From contig CALZJV010000533.1 in assembly GCA_945787595.1 (NCBI GenBank), positions 1 through 5,109 of the forward strand: DNA of 5,109 nucleotides, in the 5' to 3' direction. Origin of the DNA: an uncultured Desulfobacterales bacterium (GTDB lineage Bacteria; Desulfobacterota; Desulfobacteria; Desulfobacterales; JAFDCJ01). The notes under the pieces were generated by a model that was given only the letters and a program-made list of their open reading frames with translations, was not told the DNA's origin and did no database searches. Shown piece by piece: positions 1 through 4,909 of this stretch. How positions within the stretch are numbered: the stretch's first letter is position 1; each line of letters starts with the position of its first letter. The position numbers were made by a program, and so were the translations under genes.

Positions 1-1
1 A

Positions 2-706
2 AACCCCAAAGAAAAAAGTATCCTGGGGTTTAAATGCTACAAAAAAGTCTCGGACATCGAGGAACCGGTGGATGTTGCTCTGGTGGCCACCCCGGCCGCA
101 ACGCTACCGGCAGTCCTGGAAGATTGCGGTCAAAACGGGGTTGGAGGAGCGGTTGTCCTAGCGGGCGGATTCGGCGAAATGGGCCGGGAAGGCCGGAAGC
201 TAGAAAACCAAATGGTAGCTGTCGCCAAAAAGCACAATATCCGTTTGATTGGCCCCAACACCTCCGGCATGTTGAATATGCATGATAACTTAAACCTGGT
301 GGGGTTGAAGGATGCCCCCAAGGGGGATATTGCACTTCTTACCCAGAGCGGCAACATGGCACTGACGTTGATCACGGAAGCAAAAATCAAAAGTCGTAAA
401 GGGTTTTCCTATTATGTCGGTGTGGGCAACGAGGCCGATATAGAATTTCACGAATACCTGGAATTCTTTCGTCTGGACCCGAATACCAGGGCCATATTGA
501 TGTACGTGGAAGGATTGCACAACGGCCGCGAATTCATCCAACAGGCCCAGAAAACGACCCTTGAAAAGCCGATTATTCTGCTTAAAAGCGGACGCTCGAC
601 CACCGGCAAAAAATCCGCGGGATCCCATACCGGCGCGCTGGCGGGAACAAAATTGCGATTCTGGCCGATGGCGGCGGACATGCCACCATTGCCTCCGATC
701 TTTTAA
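2..706 (+). CDS. ADP-forming acyl-CoA synthetase (acetate--CoA ligase family), N-terminal part; 5'-partial and frame-disrupted
   Basis: The frame is open from the window edge, so the true start lies upstream, probably some 40 codons away judging from the family. The visible protein opens with NPKEKSILGFKCYKKVSDIE, the second half of the CoA-binding Rossmann domain, and continues through GPNTSGMLN (251-277). The succinyl-CoA-ligase-like domain follows, with TQSGN (341-355) and SHTGALAG (623-646). The His at 626-628 is in the position of the family's phosphohistidine, which relays phosphate between acyl-CoA and ADP. Family role: acyl-CoA + ADP + Pi to acid + CoA + ATP, in the cytoplasm, reversible. 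After Gly 644-646 the reading becomes family-unlike (TKLRFWPMAADMPP...) and stops at 704-706. The family sequence resumes in the +1 frame from 646, so residues after that Gly are out-of-frame read-through. Family assignment is firm; the acyl substrate cannot be told. Confidence 0.85.
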   Translation, partial: NPKEKSILGFKCYKKVSDIEEPVDVALVATPAATLPAVLEDCGQNGVGGAVVLAGGFGEMGREGRKLENQMVAVAKKHNIRLIGPNTSGMLNMHDNLNLVGLKDAPKGDIALLTQSGNMALTLITEAKIKSRKGFSYYVGVGNEADIEFHEYLEFFRLDPNTRAILMYVEGLHNGREFIQQAQKTTLEKPIILLKSGRSTTGKKSAGSHTGALAGTKLRFWPMAADMPPLPPIF

Positions 707-1941
707 CCGATCTGGGCGTTGACATTCCCGAGTTAAGCGAAAAAACCCAGAATAAATTGAGAGATCTTCTACCGCAAGCGGCATCCGTTCCCAATCCTGT
801 TGATGTGGCCGGCGGCACGGACGCCGATCCATCGATTTTTGCCGATTGTGCCGATATCATGCTAAAAGATCCCAATGTCGGCGGGCTGCTAATCGTGGGG
901 CTTTTCGGTGGCTACGGCATCCGTTTCGCCAAGAGCCTGTCTCTGATGGAAGAAGATGCAGCCCATCGAATGGGAAAGCTGGTCAGATCACGTAACAAAC
1001 CGATCGTGCTGCACAGCCTCTATAATTCTGAAAAACCGCACGCGCTGGATCTCTTGCGTTATTATAATATTCCGGTTTTCGATTCTCTGGATGTGGCAGT
1101 CAAATGTATCAGCGCGCTGGCCGAATACGGCAAATATCTCAGAAGCTATCATCCGAAATACACTTTCGAGTTGAATTGGGGAACCAAAGCCAAAGCCGAG
1201 GGTGAGGCAATTATCAGAAACGTCCGCGAAGACGGGCGCCAGGCCTTGCTGGAACACGAAGCCAAACAGCTTTTTGCCCTGCACGGAGCACCGGTCAGCA
1301 GGGACCTGCTGGCCAAAAACGCTGATGAAGCCGTCGAGATCGCCGCCAAAGCCGGCGGCAATGTGGTCCTCAAAATTGTCTCACCCAATATCCTGCACAA
1401 AACCGAGGCCGGTGGCGTGCGGGTTAAGCTTCACACGCAAAAGGGAGTGCGTCAGGCGTACAGAGACATCATCCGAAACGCGCGGAATTATAATCCAGAT
1501 GCCGATATCCGTGGCGTATTGGTGTCTCCTATGGCAGCCGAGGGGGTGGAGGTGATTATCGGGACCAAATACGATGATCAGTTTGGCCCGGTGATCATGT
1601 ATGGACTGGGCGGAATCATGGTCGAGATTTTAAAGGACGTCGCGTTCCGCGTCATCCCTCTCTCGCCCAGCGGCGCCAGAAAAATGATCGAAGAAACCAA
1701 GTCCTTTCCGATCCTGAACGGCTCTAGAGGCAAACCGCCGCTGGACAAAAAAGCCATCACCAAATTGCTGATGCTATGCTCCGATATCGTTGAAGCCTAT
1801 CCTCAAATCGCTGAAATGGACCTCAATCCGGTCATCGTGCATCAAAATGGGCTGAGCGTCGTGGATGCGAGGGTGATACTGAAATCAGATGATGGATGTC
1901 TGATGTCGGAGGAAACGTGCCGGATGGCGGAGGACGAATGA
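646..1941 (+). CDS. ADP-forming acyl-CoA synthetase, C-terminal part (ligase-CoA and ATP-grasp domains), severed from its N-terminus
   Basis: This is the continuation of the preceding gene in another frame. Family-like sequence is recognisable from 646 (NKIAILADGGGHATIASDLL), well upstream of any start codon; the TTG at 757 is simply the Leu of NKLRDLLPQAAS and not a convincing start. The ligase-CoA domain (to about 1170) contains the NPVDVAGG motif. An ATP-grasp domain follows (about 1240-1880), with LLEHEAKQLF, SPNILHKTEAGGVRVK, GVEVIIGTKYDDQFGPVIMYGLGG and the metal/nucleotide-site stretch EMDLNPVIV. These are the marks of the beta half of NDP-forming acyl-CoA synthetases, which binds ADP and phosphorylates it. 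The family normally ends near VVDARVIL. Here 19 further codons (from 1882) are read through a 7-bp repeat tract before TGA. Between this part and the N-terminal part about 35-50 residues are missing, so the gene is probably non-functional unless the junction is an assembly error. A Pat-type acetyltransferase is less likely because no GNAT domain is seen. Confidence 0.85.
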   Translation, partial: NKIAILADGGGHATIASDLLTDLGVDIPELSEKTQNKLRDLLPQAASVPNPVDVAGGTDADPSIFADCADIMLKDPNVGGLLIVGLFGGYGIRFAKSLSLMEEDAAHRMGKLVRSRNKPIVLHSLYNSEKPHALDLLRYYNIPVFDSLDVAVKCISALAEYGKYLRSYHPKYTFELNWGTKAKAEGEAIIRNVREDGRQALLEHEAKQLFALHGAPVSRDLLAKNADEAVEIAAKAGGNVVLKIVSPNILHKTEAGGVRVKLHTQKGVRQAYRDIIRNARNYNPDADIRGVLVSPMAAEGVEVIIGTKYDDQFGPVIMYGLGGIMVEILKDVAFRVIPLSPSGARKMIEETKSFPILNGSRGKPPLDKKAITKLLMLCSDIVEAYPQIAEMDLNPVIVHQNGLSVVDARVILKSDDGCLMSEETCRMAEDE

Positions 1942-2086
1942 CAGAGGACAGACGTCGGAAGACAGAGGACAGACGTCGGAAGACAGAGGACAGATTACAG
2001 AGAACGGAGGACAGAGGTGTTTGAATTCGGAAGGCGGAAGGCGGAATGAAGAAGGCTGAGCGCGGAGAGCATAGCGCATAGCGTCA
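1882..2086 (+). repeat. Degenerate heptanucleotide tandem repeat array
   Basis: The stretch divides into 7-bp units that mostly begin with A and end with G. Typical units are aggacag (1945, 1966, 1987, 2008), aagacag (1959, 1980), acgtcgg (1952, 1973), atgtcgg (1903) and aaggcgg (2031, 2038). Twenty units run in one phase from 1882 to 2021. The phase slips by 2 bp at 2022-2023, then units continue to 2086 (ending agcgcgg, agagcat, agcgcat, agcgtca). Three heptamers form a perfect 21-bp higher-order unit repeated about 2.6 times at 1940-1994. The + strand is purine-rich. The array covers the last 19 codons plus stop of the upstream gene and ends at the Shine-Dalgarno of a small ORF. Heptanucleotide arrays (STRRs) are known from filamentous cyanobacteria; that these belong to any comparable named family is not established. 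Confidence 0.8.
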
Positions 2087-2096
2087 GGGAAAGCAG

Positions 2097-2225
2097 ATGT
2101 CAGCCCAGCCGCCGGCCAAAAAAGTGGCCGGTCTGATCGAAAAAGAAACTGATGTTCTTTTTTTTTCAGTGCCAGCCACTGATGGCGTGTTAAAGCAAAT
2201 CGGCACGGATGCCGACTCTACCTAA
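2097..2225 (+). CDS. Possible small protein of 42 residues, no recognised family
   Basis: An ATG at 2097 opens a 42-codon frame ending in TAA at 2223-2225. AGGGA at 2086-2090 lies 6 bp upstream, a well-placed Shine-Dalgarno. The product begins MSAQPPAKKVAGLIEKETDV and ends KQIGTDADST. It has a normal soluble-protein composition (K, E and D spread along it) with no membrane segment, signal peptide or cysteine. Against it: it is short, sits between two repeat arrays and two damaged genes, contains a strong hairpin (2111-2132) and a run of nine T (2158-2166), and no family is recognised. It could equally be a remnant of a larger gene or a chance frame. Confidence 0.25.
   Translation: MSAQPPAKKVAGLIEKETDVLFFSVPATDGVLKQIGTDADST
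2111..2132. other. GC-rich hairpin (7-bp perfect stem)
   Basis: CCGGCCA at 2112-2118 pairs perfectly with TGGCCGG at 2125-2131, closing a 6-base A-rich loop; a G-T pair at 2111/2132 can extend it. A second, weak A/T stem (AAAAAGAA 2140-2147 with TTCTTTTT 2155-2162) follows. The nearest T-run begins about 25 bp after the first stem, so this is not a standard intrinsic terminator. It could still end or stabilise transcripts coming from the synthetase gene. Confidence 0.4.
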
Positions 2226-2272
2226 TCCTTTTTTCCTTTTCTTTCCGACTTCCGCATTCCGAACTCCTAATT
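2224..2272 (-). repeat. Second heptanucleotide array, inverted relative to the first
   Basis: Read on the - strand, four in-phase units aattagg, agttcgg, aatgcgg and aagtcgg occupy 2272 down to 2245. Weaker purine units (aaagaaa, aggaaaa, aaggatt) continue the 7-bp phase to 2224. They share the A...GG pattern of the array at 1882-2086, with the purine strand on the opposite side. The array begins at the stop codon (2272-2274) of the DUF4062 remnant, as the first array begins at the last codons of the synthetase. The four strong units are clear; the extension to 2224 is less certain. Confidence 0.55.
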
Positions 2273-2658
2273 CATCTTATGTTCCGGTCGCTTCCCGGCC
2301 GCCGGCTCCGCTTGTGGCGGCCAGTGCTCCCTCCACGCCGCTGCCGGGCCCACATTTGCTTGCTCTTGCCGGGGGCCTTTTTCAGAAGCTCTTCAAAAGG
2401 CAGCGGGGGAGGTTTCAGCCGCATCATCCAGACCATCTCCACCAGTATGTCCGCCTCTTTCGCGAATCGCAGGCATTCATCTATTGTAGTACGCGTGCTT
2501 GCCGGAAGAATTTCCATTCCATACCAAACCATGCCCGCCGTTTTGACGGCATCCTGTACGATTTGACGCCTTTCTTTGTTGTCTAAATAGGTGCTGGATA
2601 CAAAAACTTTATAGCGATGCCGGGCATTCGGCGTGGTGGGTTTTGTTGTGGTAGGCAT
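2272..2658 (-). CDS. Truncated DUF4062 domain protein (probable gene remnant)
   Basis: The start ATG (2658-2656) is preceded by GGAG at 2670-2667 with 8 bp spacing, a good Shine-Dalgarno. After a short polar leader (MPTTTKPTTPNARH) the protein has the DUF4062 hallmark YKVFVSSTYLDNKERRQIV (from about residue 16), followed by AGMVWYGMEILPASTRTTIDEC and AKEADILV. In full-length relatives this continues into a GIVAWRYGW-like strand and then large C-terminal regions, often an ATPase or repeat module. Here the sequence moves to MRLKPPPLPFEELLKKAPGKS and then an Arg/Gly-rich tail that looks out of frame, ending at residue 128. DUF4062 proteins are often multi-domain and occur among putative signalling or defence NTPases, so this is likely the surviving N-terminus of one. 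The family call is fairly secure; the boundary of the intact part (about residue 80) is inferred. Confidence 0.7.
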   Translation of the reverse strand: MPTTTKPTTPNARHRYKVFVSSTYLDNKERRQIVQDAVKTAGMVWYGMEILPASTRTTIDECLRFAKEADILVEMVWMMRLKPPPLPFEELLKKAPGKSKQMWARQRRGGSTGRHKRSRRPGSDRNIR

Positions 2659-2903
2659 TTTACATTCTCCGCGCTAAGCAAGGGTTGTCGCTGAAGTTGG
2701 CTGCCGAGAGCTTTCTGAAACCACTTCTTTAAAACATATAGAAAAATGCTCGGCGGGTCTAATTATTAATCCGGCAATCAAAAATACAGAATATATATCA
2801 AAAATCCTTGAAAACTTTGCGCTTTTGAGACAATATGTCAGTGGATTTCATTGCCGGATGAATAGCCAATCAACTATTTAACGCGTAATATGAAGGATTT
2901 TAA
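2659..2903. promoter_or_regulatory. Divergent intergenic region, presumed promoters for the DUF4062 remnant and ridA
   Basis: The 245 bp separate two divergently oriented starts, so promoters for both sides are expected here. The region is AT-rich, especially 2730-2900. No convincing -35/-10 pair was found. ridA has a clear Shine-Dalgarno, AAGGA at 2893-2897, 6 bp before its ATG. Apart from the inverted repeat at 2766-2862, nothing else is recognised. Confidence 0.4.
2766..2862. repeat. Long-spaced inverted repeat in the intergenic region
   Basis: ATCCGGCAAT at 2769-2778 is the exact reverse complement of ATTGCCGGAT at 2850-2859. Pairing continues discontinuously on both sides (2766-2767 with 2861-2862; 2780-2782 with 2846-2848), giving a 97-bp segment with imperfect ends. 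TA dinucleotides flank both outer ends (2764-2765 and 2863-2864). The interior is AT-rich and carries no ORF. It could be a miniature inverted-repeat element, a regulator's paired operator, or a structured ridA leader; the sequence does not decide. Confidence 0.45.
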
Positions 2904-3296
2904 ATGAAAAAAATTATATCCACCGACCTCGCTCCTGCCGCCATCGGACCATACTCTCAAGCTATCCGGTATGGGGATCTGCTTTTCGTTTCCGGTCAAA
3001 TTGCTTTGAATCCTGTTAGCGGCGAACTTGTGGAAGATGATATTGAAGTTCAGACAAAACAGGTATTGGAAAACTTGCAAGCCATTATCAAAGAGGCCGG
3101 GATGACCCTGCAAAATGTGTTGAAATGCTCGTGCTTTCTAAAGGACATGGAAGATTTCGTGAAGTTTAATGGTGTTTATAACAGCTACTTTGCAGAAAGT
3201 CTGCCGGCCAGAGAAACTGTAGAAGTTGGAAAACTTCCCAAAGATGCGCGGGTGGAAGTCTCAGCCATATGTGGGGTTTCAAAAGCAAAGAGGTAA
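2904..3296 (+). CDS. ridA: RidA family reactive intermediate (enamine/imine) deaminase
   Basis: This complete 130-residue protein has the usual RidA/YjgF length. It hydrolyses the enamine/imine intermediates released by PLP enzymes such as threonine dehydratase to the 2-oxo acid and ammonia, protecting PLP enzymes from damage; it acts in the cytoplasm as a trimer. Family marks are APAAIGPYSQAI (10-21), SGQIALNP (30-37), TKQVLENLQAI (51-61), a K-x(3)-FLKDMEDF segment (74-85), PARETVEV (101-108) and LPKDARVEV (111-119). By alignment with E. coli RidA the substrate-carboxylate Arg is R103, the catalytic-site Glu is E118 and the conserved Tyr is Y17, so the archetypal deaminase site appears intact. 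The Cys that follows the Arg in E. coli is Thr here, which is common. The start is set by AAGGA six bases upstream. It is probably the first gene of a two-gene operon with the response regulator that begins 2 bp after its stop. Confidence 0.93.
   Translation: MKKIISTDLAPAAIGPYSQAIRYGDLLFVSGQIALNPVSGELVEDDIEVQTKQVLENLQAIIKEAGMTLQNVLKCSCFLKDMEDFVKFNGVYNSYFAESLPARETVEVGKLPKDARVEVSAICGVSKAKR
3289..3294 (+). promoter_or_regulatory. Ribosome binding site that fixes the response-regulator start
   Basis: AGAGGT lies in the last codons of ridA and ends 4 bp before the ATG at 3299. The alternative in-frame ATG at 3269 has no Shine-Dalgarno and would add ten residues atypical of a receiver domain (MWGFKSKEVK). 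The site's position inside ridA, with stop and start only 2 bp apart, suggests translational coupling. Confidence 0.7.
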
Positions 3297-3298
3297 AG

Positions 3299-4909
3299 AT
3301 GGAAGAACGAAAGAAAATCCTGATCGTCGACGATGAGCAACTCAACCGCAACATCCTGGTCGATTTGCTAAAGCCGGACTATGAGATCGTGGTCGCGATG
3401 AACGCAAAACAGGTTTTGGAGGCGGTCATCACTGCTGATCCACCGGATTTGATTCTGCTGGATATCGCGACATCCGGGATAGATGTCCACGAGGTTTGCC
3501 GGCGCCTGAAGGCTGACGAAATCACCCGGGCGATCCCCGTAATCTTCATCACCGACAAGGGGGAAAGCAGAGAAGAATCCAAGTGCCTTGAAATGGGCGC
3601 TGTGGACTATGTCACAAAACCCATCTATCCCCCAATCGTCAAGACCCGAGTAGAAACCCACCTCGCTTTGAAGCACAGCATGGAAGAACTGCAGAAGACC
3701 TACAAAATCATTGAGTCTTATAAAGATAAAATCAAAGATGAGATAAATGTCGGTCGCAAAATCCAGCTGAGCATGTTGCCGTCCGAATTTCCGGCGTTTC
3801 CGGACCATGACGAGTTCGATATTTATGCCAACCTGCAACCGGCCCGCGAGTTTGGGGGTGATTTTTATGATTTCTTTTTTATCGGTGATGATCGCTTTTG
3901 TTTTTGCATCGGTGACGTTTCCGGAAATGGTGTGCCGGGTGCTTCGTTTATGTCGATAGCGAAATCCATTATCAGGTCCAGGGCGGGGGATGATTTTTCG
4001 ACGGCAAGCATCCTCACCCATGTCAATGAGGAGCTATGCGGGGTTAACCAAACCACCATTTTTGCAACGCTTTTCATGGGTATTCTGAATATCAAAACCG
4101 GGATGCTGTTATATACAAATGCCGGGCACAAACCACCTTATATTAAGCGGGGGGAAGGGCCTCTCGAAATGCTGGATAGGCACCACGGTCCGGTACTCGG
4201 CGCAGTGAGGGGCTTGGTTTATCAAGAAGACAAGACTGTGCTGTCAAAAAATGACCTGCTGCTGACTTACACCGACGGCGTTACCGAAGCCAGGGACCAA
4301 GCCAACAACCTGTTTTCCGATAAGCGCCTGACGGAGTTCATGTCTTCCTGTGTATTTGAATCCGTCCAGGATGTGGTGGATGCGGCAGTTTCAGAGGTAA
4401 TACGATTCGAAGACGAGGCGGATCGGTTGGATGATATGACTGTGCTGGCCGTTCAGTTTCTCAGAACTCCGGAAGAGACCGCCGGCCCGAAGATGGAACT
4501 CACAGTTCCGAATCGATTGTCCGAAAACTGTCGTGTTAAAGAGCACTTTGACACCTTCTCTGAGCACTACGGCATCCCGGAGCGGGTCAAATTAAAAATG
4601 AATATCGTGTTCGATGAGCTCTTAACCAACATCATTTCTTACGCCTATCAGGATAACAAGGAGCATGACATCGGAATCAAGGTAGAATTATCCGCAGATC
4701 GTTTGAAGGTGTCGATGGTCGATGACGGTATCCCGTTTAATCCGCTGGGTGTTGAAACGCCGGACACGGAGCTTCCACTCGAAGAACGCAAGATCGGCGG
4801 CTTGGGAATTCATCTGGTTCGCAATATGACCGACAAGGTTTCTTATCGACGCCGCATCGATAAAAATGTTATCACGGTTGTTGAATACTTGAAGGCCGAT
4901 AGTGAATAA
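3299..4909 (+). CDS. Response regulator with PP2C/SpoIIE serine phosphatase and C-terminal HATPase (RsbW-like kinase) domains
   Basis: This 536-residue protein has three signalling modules. A receiver domain (about 5-120) has acidic pocket D11/D12, phosphoacceptor D55, T85 and K107. A helical linker (about 120-155) is probably coiled coil. A SpoIIE-type PP2C phosphatase (about 160-388) has metal-binding motifs GGDFYD (186-191), GDVSG (205-209), TDG (325-327) and DDMT (378-381), plus NAGH (274-277). A GHKL ATPase (about 400-532) has an N-box around E440 and N444, a G1 box DDGIPFNP (475-482) and a G2 box GGLGIHLVR (500-508), resembling RsbW/SpoIIAB anti-sigma kinases. No membrane segment is seen, so it should be cytosolic. 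The order matches Pseudomonas HsbR and Shewanella CrsR, which dephosphorylate or phosphorylate an anti-sigma antagonist according to receiver state. No STAS partner or sensor kinase is in the window. Oddities: the residues after D55 read IATSGID instead of the usual MMPGMDG type, and the PP2C loop reads GDVSGNGVPG where K or H is usual at N. Domain calls are secure; partner and output are inferred. Confidence 0.92.
   Translation: MEERKKILIVDDEQLNRNILVDLLKPDYEIVVAMNAKQVLEAVITADPPDLILLDIATSGIDVHEVCRRLKADEITRAIPVIFITDKGESREESKCLEMGAVDYVTKPIYPPIVKTRVETHLALKHSMEELQKTYKIIESYKDKIKDEINVGRKIQLSMLPSEFPAFPDHDEFDIYANLQPAREFGGDFYDFFFIGDDRFCFCIGDVSGNGVPGASFMSIAKSIIRSRAGDDFSTASILTHVNEELCGVNQTTIFATLFMGILNIKTGMLLYTNAGHKPPYIKRGEGPLEMLDRHHGPVLGAVRGLVYQEDKTVLSKNDLLLTYTDGVTEARDQANNLFSDKRLTEFMSSCVFESVQDVVDAAVSEVIRFEDEADRLDDMTVLAVQFLRTPEETAGPKMELTVPNRLSENCRVKEHFDTFSEHYGIPERVKLKMNIVFDELLTNIISYAYQDNKEHDIGIKVELSADRLKVSMVDDGIPFNPLGVETPDTELPLEERKIGGLGIHLVRNMTDKVSYRRRIDKNVITVVEYLKADSE

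Noticed and set aside
757..759. TTG at 757 as the start of an independent beta-subunit gene
   Set aside because: Family-like sequence continues upstream in the same frame to 646, and no ribosome site precedes the TTG, so a split by deletion explains it better than a genuine two-subunit arrangement.
290..832. - strand ORF of 180 codons inside the synthetase
   Set aside because: Shadow of the synthetase coding frames; no family motifs or ribosome site seen.
1940..1994. Regular 21-bp repeats as a possible CRISPR array
   Set aside because: The copies are directly tandem with no unique spacers, and each 21-bp block is itself made of three heptamers.
1885..2079. Antisense ORF of 64 codons over the repeat tract
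   Set aside because: Its translation is low-complexity, with recurring CPLSSDV units produced by the heptamers read backwards; there is no sign of a real protein.
2111..2166. Hairpin followed by a T-run as an intrinsic terminator
   Set aside because: The T-run starts about 25 bp after the stem rather than directly behind it; the closer A/T-only stem is too weak. Listed only as a hairpin.
2209..2586. + strand ORF of 125 codons opposite the DUF4062 remnant
   Set aside because: It is antisense to a frame with recognisable DUF4062 motifs and begins inside the pyrimidine-rich strand of the second array.
2842..2854. Sigma-54-like promoter (TGG ... TTGC) upstream of ridA
   Set aside because: Only 8 bp separate the GG and GC elements where 10 are required, and the TGGCAC core is not matched.
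3368..4021. - strand ORF of 217 codons inside the response regulator
   Set aside because: Shadow frame opposite clear receiver and PP2C motifs.
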